DNA of 64,000 nt from NCBI GenBank assembly GCA_963556255.1, contig OY744614.1:37991054-38055053 (forward strand), in the 5' to 3' direction. The notes beneath the pieces are model-generated. The model saw only the letters and a program-made list of their open reading frames with translations. It ran no database searches and was not told the DNA's origin. Source of the DNA: Allolobophora icterica. Its lineage: Eukaryota > Annelida > Clitellata > Crassiclitellata > Lumbricidae. Positions 33,048 through 47,000 of the stretch are shown piece after piece (the stretch's first letter is position 1; every line of letters begins with the position of its first letter). The position numbers were made by a program, and so were the translations under genes.

Positions 33048-36000
33048 CTAGAAGGGAGCGGTGATGTATCCGTAGACCTGAGCCACCGACATCATAATGT
33101 AGAAAATCCAGAGGGAGAAGAGGAAGATACCCGAAGCGAACTTGGTGCACGTCGGACCGCCAAGCTCCGCCCGTCCGAGACAGGTCATATAACGACGCAT
33201 GACGAGGAACGCCAGGCAAACAATGGCGGAGATGATGAAAATGACGATGGTGAAGCCGAGGTCACCGGACTTCACCTCGAAAACCTCGCCCTGGACAAAG
33301 AAAGCAACAACAAAGACAGAAATTAATCACAGAATAAATTAAAACTGAAATCTAACATCTTTCCCCACACAAAAGATCATAATCGTAAACTTCAAATTTC
33401 TAAAGCCCTACTTAAAAGCTAAGCGCAGGGCACCAGCTTATTCACGAGCGCTGCATCAAGTCAGAGGGTTGTCCAAAGGGTAGTCGAAAGGAGATCAGAG
33501 TCCGGCTGCCAGGACGTCAGAGGAGGTAGAGTAGCTATTAAGACACGTGTCGTTTAGGTCGAGAATTGGAAGGCGAAGGATCGGGTGATACACATTAGTT
33601 TATTATCTAGAAATTAGCTACATATCTAGTATTTCTTTACATAAGGACGGGAGAGATAACGCATACTAGTTAGTTATTTAGACACCTAATACAGCGCCTC
33701 GTAAGTGCTCATAGTGATGCACTACCTTACATTAAGGTATGGTCGTGTAATTGCTCGTTAATTAAACACCTCTACCGCCAATAATGTAATCCTCAGAGGC
33801 ATAAAATACGCAAAGAAATTAATTTCTAACTCATATTAGAAGCATCTGTCAGGAACGGTTCTCGGAGGAAGAGTCCATAAAGCGAAGTATAACTAAAGTC
33901 GAAGATGTCGCTTAAGCTAGCACCGAGAGTCTGAATTGTTAGTCACAGCATATGTGGATGGGTAGCCAGTTGTCTCCCTCGATGCCTGATCTGACCCCAA
34001 TGTTGGGTCAGTTTCAATTCCTGGGCAGAATCCAATGCAATCCGGCAGAATCATGTTCGCCTTCATGCTGGGTGCTAAGGTGGAAGATGATTACGATGGC
34101 AACAGTAGACGAAGCAGGAGCAGATGTAGACTAGGCCAGTTTGAACAGTGTGGTTGTCAGCCTGGAGTGAAACCCTCCAGGCGACAGGACAGGGCATTCA
34201 GAGATGTATAAAAATCCAAGTCAAGATCTTGAAGTCCTGCTACATAACAACATTTTACATGGAACCTCTGTACAAACTCTGTACTTAGTGTTTGAAATCA
34301 ATAAATTCACACATCCGTTACCCTGACATTCCAGTAGATCGCAGCCATGACCCACGGAAGGCCAAGGCCCAGGAAAACGTTCACGGAGTTGCTTCCTGTG
34401 ACATTTCCGATGGAGTTATCAGCAGTTTTTTCCATCATTGCAGCCTGCTTGCTGGCAAAGAGATCTGGGAGACTGGTGCCCATCGCTACAAACGTTATGG
34501 AGGTGATGCTGTCACGGAGGCCAACGAGGCAACCAAAGATGGCGGCCAGATCGCCAACGATAGCTGTCAACAGGCCGATTACCAGCAGCGATACAAAGAA
34601 CGAGAGCCATCCACCAAGAATGGAAGGCGGTGGCACGAATGCAAACAGCAGCTGCAAGAAAGAAATGTGACATCAGCATCATCGTCATAATCATTATCAT
34701 CATCATCATCATAATCATCATCATCGTCATCATCTTCATCATCTTTGTTCTTGTCCTTTCTGTCACACCAGTCATCATCATTATCGTTATCATCACCCTT
34801 GTTATTATCATTTTCATCCAACATGATCATCATCATCATTCTCATTGTTGTACCTATTTTATTAATTCCACCATTTTCAGTTAATCACGAGCAATGGGTT
34901 AGTTGTCACCAGTCTAGAATTCCCCTCATTATTTCATTCACAGCTACAACATTGGTTCAACTGTACACTCAAACTCTCGTATTGTGCATGTGGAAACACG
35001 CTGGCCATTTCCACTGCATACAAGCTTCGTATCTCAGTGTGACATCAGAAAGAGCACATCATAATAAGCAGATAACATGACCCACACACGTAGCCTTCGC
35101 ACGCGAGGACAGATAGCCAGTTCCCTCACTCACCGTCTTGTCTTCCCACCGACAGTTTACAGTCAGTGTACTCATTAAAGCTGAGTTTGCTAGGGATGGC
35201 ACAGGTGGAGCAGAAATCTCGAACCAAATTTCTGCCCTGGCAGGGATTTGAACCACCAACCTCTCAGTTGATAGTCTGGCATGCTAACCTCTACACTAAT
35301 AGAAGAAGAGCAGTCCTTTAATCAAGCCTGAGAGGTAGCCATGGATATGAAGTGTTAGCGACTTCATTTTCTTAGCCTCAGCATACGAGGGTGAATGGCC
35401 AGGAATCTCGATCTTAGCCTCTTAGCCTTAATCTCATCTCCCCATGAACTCAAATACAGCAGAGTTGGGTCAGGGTGCAGGTGGAGGAGGAAAAACATTT
35501 CTGCCTTGACGGCCAGATGGAAAAGGAGAACATGTGATAACTAGAAAGTATTCCACAAACCTTCCATCCAAAGGTAAGAAAATGCATGACATAGTCAAGG
35601 GTAGAGGCGCCTTCTATGTCACCCCCGTTGACGTTCATTGCATTGCGGAACTGATCACCCCAGGTGCCCGTATCAACCCTCATGGCATCCATGTTTACAT
35701 TAACCTTGATCATCATACGGTTGACCATTGTGTTGAACTCTACAAAGAAAACCACAGTTCCAGTGTATCTTACTGCCACTTGATTTTAAAATGTGCTAAA
35801 TAATCACCATGGAAACTGGTCTTCAACATTCGACAGTCATAGCAGGAGCAGATCAAGAAAGCCTCAATTACTAGGCAAACTGTTCAAGAATCAACATAAG
35901 AGGAAGTCTTAGATTTTCAAACAACCTATTTCAAAATGAAACAAAGAGAAGGCTGTAAGTGGTTCTTGTCTTAGATATCATAACCCAAAATCGACACAGA

Positions 36001-39000
36001 AGAAGACTACAAAATTCTTCTCTGTTCGATAGCTAAAGTCTGAATTCAGTTACGCAAACTGTAGGTAATATTTCCAATAGCTTGGCTTCTACACCACCAT
36101 AAACGAAGGGTAAAGTTCCACACATTGGTCTGGTAAGTTAATTAATTTTTTATTAAGACATACAACTAGTTAGATCGTAGCTGTTATATTTATGTTATAC
36201 TTCTTTGGTGTTGTTATGATGTGTCACAGTGTGTCAATAAAAGAATCAATCAAAACTCATGAAAAGCAAAACAAAAGAAGTTTTTCTAACCATCGTCGTC
36301 GACGACGCTGACAATCGTCTTCTTGATGCGGCCGAATTTAGCACCACCACAGTCTGTGTCAACCAGCTCCACTTTGAAACTCTCATCTTTCTCTTTCTCC
36401 TTAAAAACAAAAACAGCATCTTCTTATTAGACCTATCTAGACAAAAGAATATCAGATAATAGTCAAAGAAAGTTGAATAGGAAGCTGTACTCCAGCTGTA
36501 CTATTTACAATACAAAACCATACATTTCCTCTCTCTGGTCTCTCTGGCAACCGGAATCGGACCTCCACTGGACACTCTCGACAACTCCTCTCATACGATA
36601 GAGAGCGCTCGTGAATAAGCTGGTGTCCTGCGCCTAGATTTACAGTAGCAGCACTGGGAAACCTCTTTGCTGTTTTGCTGTTGTCGGCCCAGCCTCCTGA
36701 AATAAACTGACTAACAACCTGCGACATGAACTCCTCGGCCTCTCTTTAACCTCTTTTCCACAAGCGCTCAAAGACCATTCAGTCGTGGTTTCACTATGTT
36801 AGGTAGGAGCACCTGGTGAGTCTCTCTTGAAGTGGCGAAATTTTTTAATCATAATTACAATTACCTTTAAACTATTTTTCGAAGGTGAAGATGATAATAA
36901 GACTAAATAACAATGTAATCTATAGAAATCACAATTTAAGCCAAATTTCTCTTGGACTAACTTGGTCATCAACAATAGGAATTTCCAACAACTAACTTGG
37001 TCATCAACAATAGGAATTTCCAACAACTAACTTGGTCATCAACAATAGGAATTTCCAACAGCTTCATTGTTTCACCATGTTCGAATGTGATTGTTCCTTC
37101 ACCGCCGATGAAGTCCCGGCCGTTGATCGCGGTCAGGTCCTCCGTTCTCCATGTCAAGGTTACCTTTCCATCGGCTCCATTCATGCGGACTATTGGTATC
37201 TGGGCCTTTCCTTCGCTTTCCTTGAAAAGAATGCTTGGCTTCTCAAACTCAAACGTTCCCGGATCTACACAAGACAAATGTATCAGTAACAACACAGATG
37301 TTCAGCTAAACGTTGATGTTCAAGCTAGATATTTGAGTATGCGTAAATCACTGTACAGTAATGTAATGTAAATACAACAAATTTCTCAGTATCAGTAAGA
37401 CCAGCTTATTCACTGGTGCATAATTAGTCAAATCGAATCCACAATAGTACAATATGATATATATAATTATGAATAATGTATACGCCTCAGAGGAACACTA
37501 TCCATAACGGGTATCTGATTACTATTGCTATTATTATATTCTTATTATATGAAGATTATATAAAGCACAAGTTAATATAACTAAATACACCACATGTGCA
37601 TATAAACATATACATGAGTATATATGGTATACACATACACATGTGCATATCAGTGTACACATGACCTTATGGCTATATAAAACCAACTACTTGTACACAT
37701 ATTCCATGCCAATATATATCATTATGAACATTTGATGACTGCTATTTCCTACTTGAGCCACTAGTTTGGCCTAGAAAGTCCAGTTTTATCTGACAGTTTC
37801 CTAAAAGTGCTCATCACAGGTTAGCCATCCCTACAGTACATGCCTATATAAGTGTACATACATACATACATACAATGTCATACATATATATGCCTGTAGA
37901 GTAGTGATTTATATGTGTATGTACAGTAGTAATTTATATGTGTATGTACATGCTTGATGAATAGCTTCACAAGTGTGGCCCATAAACTGCTGCAATCATT
38001 TGGAGTGCAGAGGGGGAACAGAAGACAGATTCCACCAGCTTTACCTGATCTTCTTACAGGGGTTTAAAGGGTTTAAATTAATTACGTTTAAGATAAAGAG
38101 ATATAATTACGGACTGAACTCATAAGTCAACGTCATCTCAAGATGCAAACATTATTTCAGTCATAATCTTCAACTGTTTCTTTCTAGGGAAAGCATCCCA
38201 ACAAAACCTATGCAATAATAATATAAAACAGAATAATAATAATAAATAATAATAATAACATTAATAATAACAATAGTATTAATAATAATAATAATTCTAT
38301 TGTCTCCAGACATTGTTATGAGAGCCTGAGCGATCATAACTACCTCAGGACAAATAATAATAATAATAATAACACAACATCAACGAAGACTAGCCATCCC
38401 AGAATAATGCTGTCCTTATTTTTTTAAATCGTGAGGGATTACAAGTACCTCAGGTAAAAATAATAATATATGCATTATGCATTATTACTATACCACTATT
38501 GCCATGATAATCGTAACGGTAACAAAAAACATTTTCAACGGTACAATGTCATTTGACTGCACACGAGTTTTGTGGCAAATTGAGGAACTACACTACTAAT
38601 CATTTATTTTTCTATGTTATCCGCATTTTTGATCTGTGTTAATGTGAATGATAAAATTCTCCACGATGATAAACGATGCCCAATTGACTGTGGAACTGGA
38701 ATCAGACTGGCATTCATTTTTATGCAATTGGTCCTTCATATAGTGCATAAAAAGCACTGTGAGCGGATGTAATCAATCAATCAATCAATCAAAATCCTTT
38801 ATTGACATCAACGACAGTATTTGCCATATCCTGCGAGTGATTACCATAAGTACTCGTCGGTATATGCTTGGTCAAAGTACATGCAAAAAGAAAAACCAGA
38901 ATCATTTTTTTAAACTAACATTTCGAAGTCGTTAAGAGTACTTTACTCATATTAACATAATATTGCCTTTAATACCTGGTTAATAATACACAGGACTGTC

Positions 39001-42000
39001 ATAGACAGCAAATGGCATCCCCTAAGGGATATTACTCCCACTAATGCAGGGATGCCAATATGACAATGCACATTATTTAAGTTGATGGAGTAGGACTGAT
39101 GTATCTTTGACGATTCATATTATATACTCAGGTGAGCCTTAACTATCTTATCTAACCTTAACTATTGCTTCCGTCTCCAGTGTGACATTCGGCTAGGACA
39201 ATCCATTTTAGCTAATCATATGCTAAGGCTGTTTCAACTCGTATGCTAAGGCTTTTTCAACTCGTATCGGAGGATACGAGGAAGTATCGCAGTAATTAAC
39301 TTGATGATGCAATAAAACATTAACGCACGAAGCATTATTGTAGGAAAATCCCTGAGTGGTGCTCCAAACCAAACAACATATAACCACCAAAAAATAAAAC
39401 AATGGTCCACTACATACTGAATGACTGCTTGTAAGTTCTTACAGAGGAATTGTTTCAATTGTTTCAAACAGTCCTTAATCCGTAAAACAATGTAACCAAC
39501 AACAGGCCAAATCTTTTTCCAAGACAGCGCAAAACTGAAATGCATGTATCTGAACATTTATATAGCACCTTTAGGAATTTCTCACAGATGAACTGATCAG
39601 AATCATCGACCTGGACACTTAAACCATGATAGCGAGTATTTATAGATTCTCTGGGGTCTGATCTTGAAAGTGTGGTCAAGGCATGCTGTTTTTGCCATTC
39701 TGTGCGCATAGCAGTCAACTTAGAACTTTTTTATCTGCGTGCTTGTTAGTTCCACTGTCCTTCTCTGTATGCCTGCAAGTCATTCCCACAGCCACATTAA
39801 TTGGGTCTATAGCTGGCCACCAGCACTGTACCACTAGTGATAACTGGCAACCACCTGTAGGCCCAATGTGTTCCCAGTGGCTGTCAGAGGGGTGGAGGTG
39901 TGTGTGTGAGTGTACTCGATTGCTCATTACTCACCATCGTCATTGAGTATTGTAATTTCCTGGATGGCTCTCTTTCCAACGACGGCCAGCTGGGAGCTCT
40001 CGTGGTCTGGGTCGAGGGACAGCTTCACAAAGAACACTTCGTCTGGTTCCCATTCATTGTCGTCGATGATCACGATATCAAGGCTCTTCGTTACCTCATC
40101 CGCAGCAAATGTCAATGTCTCCTTTATCGGGATGTAGTCCTTCTGTGCCTCTGCCGTACCGTCGATTGTCTCGACTCTGAAATATCCAGTTGCCATGACA
40201 ACACACTACCACTTCGACAGTTGACAACAAAGATGTATAGAACACAAATGAAACCATGACAACAAGAAAGTATAATCGCCAATTTTAATGAGAAACGTTG
40301 ATTATGGTCATGACATCATTACTCATTGCTATCTTTGAAGTCGTGTTGGTCATCAGTAGCATAATCCAAATCACTGTTTTCGTCACACCGTGCACCAGTT
40401 CTCATCACTGTCCAATGTTTTTATTGTCCACAGTTTAATTATTATCATTTTTCCTTTCATTACTGCTCGTACTGTCATTATAGTTGTCATCATCATCCAG
40501 ATCATCACTTGCATTTAACCATCATCATTCGTATCCTCGTCAGCATCAAAGGGACTAATTCACGTTGACAAAAATGAACTCTGGTATTATGTAAATAACA
40601 TAACATAACATAACGTTTATTGGTCCACAACATTGTGGGGCGTGGTGGCTCAGTGGTAAGTTCGGCGCCTTGTGACCAGAGGGTTGCAGGTTCGAATCCC
40701 ACTCTAGCCACTGCGTACGGACCTTGGGCAAGTCCTTCACTCGCAATTGCTCGTGGCGCTTCGGCGTGAAAATTCCGGCACAGTATCAAATGCTGTAGTC
40801 GGGAGCGCCTCTGAGTAGTAGTTGACTTCGAGAGGCGCTATAGAAATATCCGGAATAAAAGAATAAAAAAATAACAACAATTGTACATATTATTTATTTA
40901 TATGATCACAGTCATGTTTTAAAACAGAAAAGAAGAAAAAAATAAACAGAACTGAACCACATCGTTCAAACAATCCTCACAATAGTTACCATGTGGCATA
41001 GTAAGCTTAGCAATTAAGAGAGTTCGATCCGAACTCTACGCAAAACAATTAGTTTTAGTTGGTTAGCCAAATTCATGTCCCATGTTGGGCTTTACTTAGT
41101 TGTACATAGGATATATACGGTAACATGAGGTCCAATGGAGGGATTCATTTAGCACAGGGATTCATTTGGACACAAAAGGAGACCCAGAAGGGATAAGATC
41201 CCGCTAGGAAGGGTCCCCCATATTGATATTAGTACATGGCATGGCGGCAGTAAAGGTAAATTCCACAGTAATCCCAATCTCGACGGGTGACAAACAAACA
41301 GAAGAGATCAACAAACATTAGCACACACTAGTCTATATACTAGCCCATGTAATATCTGTGATATCATTAAAGACATACTGTCTCTAATGATATCACAGAT
41401 ATTACTGTTCAGTCTTATCAGCTAGTAACCAGCTGACACAAAAGCAGTTGGTCCTTCATATAGTTCATGAAAAAAGCTTACTGCTATCGAGCATTTGAAA
41501 CCCCAGCAATCAAGGCAAATCAGTATTAGAAAGCACTTCAGAAATATCAGACAGCCTACGCTTTAGCAAGATGGCTAAATGGTCAAGTGTTAGGCTTATA
41601 TAAATGAGTGTGCCATTTTCAATTCTTCTTTGATTATGATGGATACTGTTTAAGAATCTCGAGCTTGGTCTTTTTAACAGTACTCAAGCTGCAGTTGTCT
41701 ACACCATGGTCAGTTTTGTTCCACCTGGTCTGGTCTTTTGTCTCCTTCAATAACTGGTCAAATGATAATATATTCCACAGCTGGATTTGGTCGATCCACA
41801 TCATCTTATGTCTACTCCATGCTCGTTATCCAGAGGCTGTGCTTTGAATATCACCTCCTTCATCCGGCACTCTCCCAAAGTTTAAGACCAAAGTGTTGGA
41901 AACTAATTGGTAAAAAACAAGATATCGTTCAGAGTGATTCAACTCCAAGAGGAACCAGAAAATCGTCTGACCTGCAAACAACTGGGATGCTGAGATTTCC

Positions 42001-44010
42001 AAAGCGTCGTACGGTCACCTGGACCTTCTGGTCCCTTTCCAAGATGGAAATCTGCGTCGCAGTGAATTCAACGACCGCCTTCAATGCGCTGTGACTCAGT
42101 TCCATCATTGACGCCGTCTCGGCCTCCTCGAGTGTCCCAAGAACTTCCTTCTTCTTCAGACAGTCGTAGACCTAGCAGCAGAATGTCAGATCTAAACTAA
42201 TCAAAGCTGGAAACTTCTATAGCACCGCTTTATACACGTCAGATTACAATTACCATTAAAACGCATAAGGCATGAATTGATGGGTTTGTTGCTACACAGA
42301 ATAGCATGATATCAATGCTAGGGGTCCACCGGAAATCGCCTCGGACATCTGCCTCGGCCGGAAATCCCGTTTCCGGAACTATTCGCCTCGGCAAATACTG
42401 TAGACGCAAATAGTTGCCAACAAATTTTTCTTTAAGAAATTTTTTTTAACAAATTTTTTTCTTTAAAAACTTATTCAATAAACTTATGTATATAAAATTA
42501 TAAATGTTCAGCCTTAAAACAATTACACATCCATTGCATTCAATTCCATTTTCTTGAAATTATGTCAATTTATTGAATTTAATGCAATTTTAGAATACTT
42601 CACAACTGCACAAAAATGACTAAAATTCAAAATGTATCAATCACGTATTACAAGTACACAAATTTATTTTGATAATTTTTTATTACATGAAAATGTGAAG
42701 CTTTGCATATGGAACAAATGGTACCCGGTTCGTTTCCGGATCCGGCAAATAGTACATCCAAATACTCGGATTTGGTACTCGGTGGAAAATGTCTTTCCGG
42801 TGGACCCCTAATCAATGCCAACCTGATTGGAAAACGGTGTTAAGTTAAGGCAATGCAAAAGAGATTACACTTATAATGTAAAACTGTAGAGCAAATGCTA
42901 ATACTCTTCAAGACTAATTGCTAATACTGAGCAAGTGTTTTAGAAGCAAGAAATTAAAACGAGTTACAATCTTTAATCTCAAAATTCTTTTTTAATAATT
43001 CCAGCACGGTTTTCACTCAACATCATATTTCCCTCTTCTATTTACATAGTGCTGATATCAATCTCATCGGCAACATCACATGTTGAAGAACTGGTATTAT
43101 TAATAATTATTATTTACTACTATTATTATCATTCTATATATATGCATGTATGTATGTATGTATGTATGTATGTATGTATGTATGTATGTATGTATGTATG
43201 TATGTATTTATGTATGTATGTATGTATGTATGTATGTATGTATGTATGTATGTATGTATGTATGTATGTATGTATGTATGTATGTATGTATGTATGTATG
43301 TATGTATGTATGTGGACACCAAGTACCCCACAAAAGCACTGCCTATACCAAAAAATTAATGATGTTTAAGTTAATCAAAGTGGGCAGTGCTCGGATAACT
43401 GGAAGAGTCACCACAAGTGAGCTCCTGCCGACAAAACAAGTCCAACTGACAGATTTCCATCCAGAACCGATAGTAGACACAATGTTCGGAGTTAGATCTA
43501 GTTAATTACTAACTTCTTCACATGTCTGATGCACAGGTTCTCAAACACTGGCATACCAAAGCCAAGGCACAATCAGGTTACCATCCAGAGATCCGCCGAG
43601 ACAGACAGACAGACAGCCTACAGTCTATAAGAACTTCTGAACTATTGGAAGGATGGCAATATCAAATGCAGTTGTATTGTATTGTATTGCATATTATAAG
43701 AATCCCAAACAGATTAAGTTTTAGGTTGAAAACAAAATGACACGAACACAATTAGACAGCATATATAACAACAGACGATATTCCTGTATGAGCTTCATAC
43801 GTCCTATACACGAGATCCCACACGCAGGACATATGCAGCCCACGTGGGAATATCATCACATTCTCACCCTATCGTCACCATATGATGCTGCTGTTGGAGT
43901 ACATCTTGCTGTCCTCGGTCGATATCTCTAAGCAGCCATGCATTAAGAACTTGACTTCCCTATACTTGGCACACATATAACCATCGTTTGCAAGGCTTCA
44001 GTCCACATAT

Positions 44011-44080
<70 letters not shown>

Positions 44081-47000
44081 AATCAGATATCAGATATCAG
44101 ATTTATATAGTGCCCCTTCAAGGATCTACTCAGAGGCGCTCCCGGCCCAGGCCCGATCAAAGAGAAATGTCTTAAGAAGACCATAAAACGAACCAGAGAG
44201 ATCCCTAGGAAGGGGGCGAATCTCAAGAGGGAGATCTACTTAATGATAAAGGGTTAATCAATCACCACTATGTCATCGTCATTTATTTTCTAACAGATTG
44301 TCTTTGTAGTCGATAGAGAAGTCAGATCAGATAAGGCTGGGTTGTGTAAGAAGAGAATTCGTTTTTCCCATCGTTTGACACTTGACAAATGACCGAGGAC
44401 AACGGAGATCATTTATTCGTACCCATCGCCGCCATGTGGCTGGCGTCAGGAACTGATGATAATGACATTTACCAGCAAAGTTAAAAACCAACAAGGGTGC
44501 TTTGACTTCACTGTAGTTTTGAGCGCTTTTCAGTTTTTCTGTGCAAATACCATTTGTTTTTAGAAACTGAAGTTCAAAACATTCAAGTGAATATTGCTCA
44601 ACTTTCTCCTTCAACAAGATCTAGTTCTGCATTTGTGGAAAATCAGACCTCATACTAAGAGTTAACTATTAAATACAGAGGCTCCTGATGTCACATTAAA
44701 GACAGAAGGAAAGACATTGAAAAGGAAGAGTAGCCCAGACCTCTGACGAAGGCCAAGACACAATGGCCCAGTTTATTATATTATCATTACCATCACGATT
44801 ATTACCATCATTACTACGGTACATATTTTAATTCTTTACTGTACTATCTGGGATCGTACGGTGGGTTTAAAAGCAGTGCATGAATACAGCAACAAAAGCA
44901 CTTTCTGGACTGCTATCTCAAGAGGTCTTGGGGCATACTGGTACGGTCCCAGCAATCAGATCGTGCTGCCTCATTGGACTGCCATCAACAATATTATTGT
45001 TATTACCGATATTGTTTTATACCCCAGGAAGGAATGGCCTGAGAACCAATACTAGTACTTTTATTACTGCGATGCTTTCGGAAGCAACAAACCTTTGACA
45101 GTCGGTTGTCAACTTGAGGTGTCAGCTTTGGATTTCCTGACATCTGCTTGATGGCATTTATTCTGTACCAGAGGCGATCACGAGGCTGTTCCTCAGCCAT
45201 TCTGGCAGTTGCCAACTGAATAATGTCATCCTCCGACAGATTGGGATGGATGTTACGCAACTCCTGAATAACCACCAACAATCGCAGTTAAGCAGTGCAA
45301 AGTACGGTAACTACACAGTTATTATTTACTGATTCATTACATATTTATTAAGAACCACTATCTAATGAACAAGCATCAGTCGATGGCACAGAGCAATTGC
45401 GAGTGAAGGAATTGCTCAAGGTCCCTACATAGTAACTGTCTCGGGTCAAATTCTTTCTCTCCAAAAAGTGAGCGTTCTCACCAATCGACAACCATTTATC
45501 ACAGGTACCCCTTAACAACAGTCTTCAGAGCAGTCTACAGACAAAGCATCATTGTCTTGTTGTTGAACTGCCAACATTGAACATTGAGAATGGCCTGGGA
45601 CTAAGGGGCGATCATCATAGCTCGTGTTTAGGATTTCTATCAGGGTACATCGTCTGATATGGTCAAAAAACAGAAATAGGTAATCGCAAACTTACTTATT
45701 TAATCACTTAGTTAATTAAAGAAAAGGTCTGCCCTTTGCTCAAGGCTATCCACTATCTAACTACTGTAATACCAGGTAAGCAATTACTTTACTTTAGGCA
45801 TCTTACATTACCTCACGTTGTGTTAATGAGGCTGATTAGAATCTTTTGGTAAAGCTCCCACCCATTGTCCAATACCGGAATGGGAGGGAGGGGACTTACA
45901 TTCTGCTTTCCAGCTCTTGAGCCAGCTATGCATGAATTCCAGTCCTGATCAACGGTCCAATGCATTGCAGGACTTGCCGTTTAATACCCAGCTTATGCCG
46001 GTGGAACCAAATTCTACATCTTGGTGATAGAGGTACATGTGCACAAGCAATTTGTCCATGTCACTACACGTAGTCTGCTCAGCAAGCTCACACCCACAAA
46101 CGTTCGATGGATCACTTGGATTACAGAATACATGCGCTATCAAATCAATCATCATGAAGTAAATCAGTCTCTTCTTCATGGTAATTTATGGCTTAATTTA
46201 TTTTGATTTATTCAATAAATACTAAATAAAATAATTAAATACCTTAATTAAGGCTCGCATTCGATCTTCATCCAGTTTCCCAGGTTCTAAAATCAACAAA
46301 CACCTGGCTTAACAAACGAATTAATTATTTTATGTCTGAGCAAAGGTCATGAAGTCATCAAAGGTCATGAAGTCGTCAGAATCCAGTTCTCATCATTGTG
46401 CTTCAATTCAACATTTCCTCAACCCTCAAAAACGATACCTAATAAGACAATTGCTGACAACAAAATGTAAATTAAACGCAGCTCCAACACATAATCTAGA
46501 TATGATAAACATACATGCTACAGCTATCAGAAGAGTTCCAAAGAGGTTCCACTGTACTGTATTGTATTGTATTTCATAACTTTAAAGCACCTCAACCTAT
46601 TGCCCATCAGTAGAGGCAGGTTTTAAGACAGTGAAAGAATGTAGCAGGACTACCAGAGAGCAGCGCCACACAGACCGAAGGGGAAAGTACAAAGGAATCT
46701 GCATTTAAATGGTGCTTAATCTAAGAGCTCTGACAATAATTTTGAGAATTTTGTAACAGCAGGTGAATGTAAGGTTTACCTTTGGCTTTGCCATCTTTGC
46801 GTGTCTTCTTGTTCCACGGCAGAAAGTTAGTCAGTTTATTGGCTGTTAAAAAACACAAGCCACAAACTAAAGTACCACTGGAAAGATGGATGTTAATTAC
46901 TGTAATTATTATTACGCATTAATTAAGCGCCAGTATCTAATGACCAACATCAATCAATGGCGTTGAGCAATTGTGAGTAAAGGACTTGCTCAAGGTCCCA

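Noticed and set aside
34292..34690. Plus-strand frames of 107-132 codons
   Set aside because: They are antisense to NCX exon 11, which contains the alpha-2 repeat.
40636..40710. tRNA-like sequence with good A and B boxes
   Set aside because: It is the head of a retroposon with a body and LINE-type tail, and the arms do not form a clean cloverleaf.
43049..43505. Long open frames with MYVC or YIHT repeats
   Set aside because: They are translations of the GTAT microsatellite on both strands.
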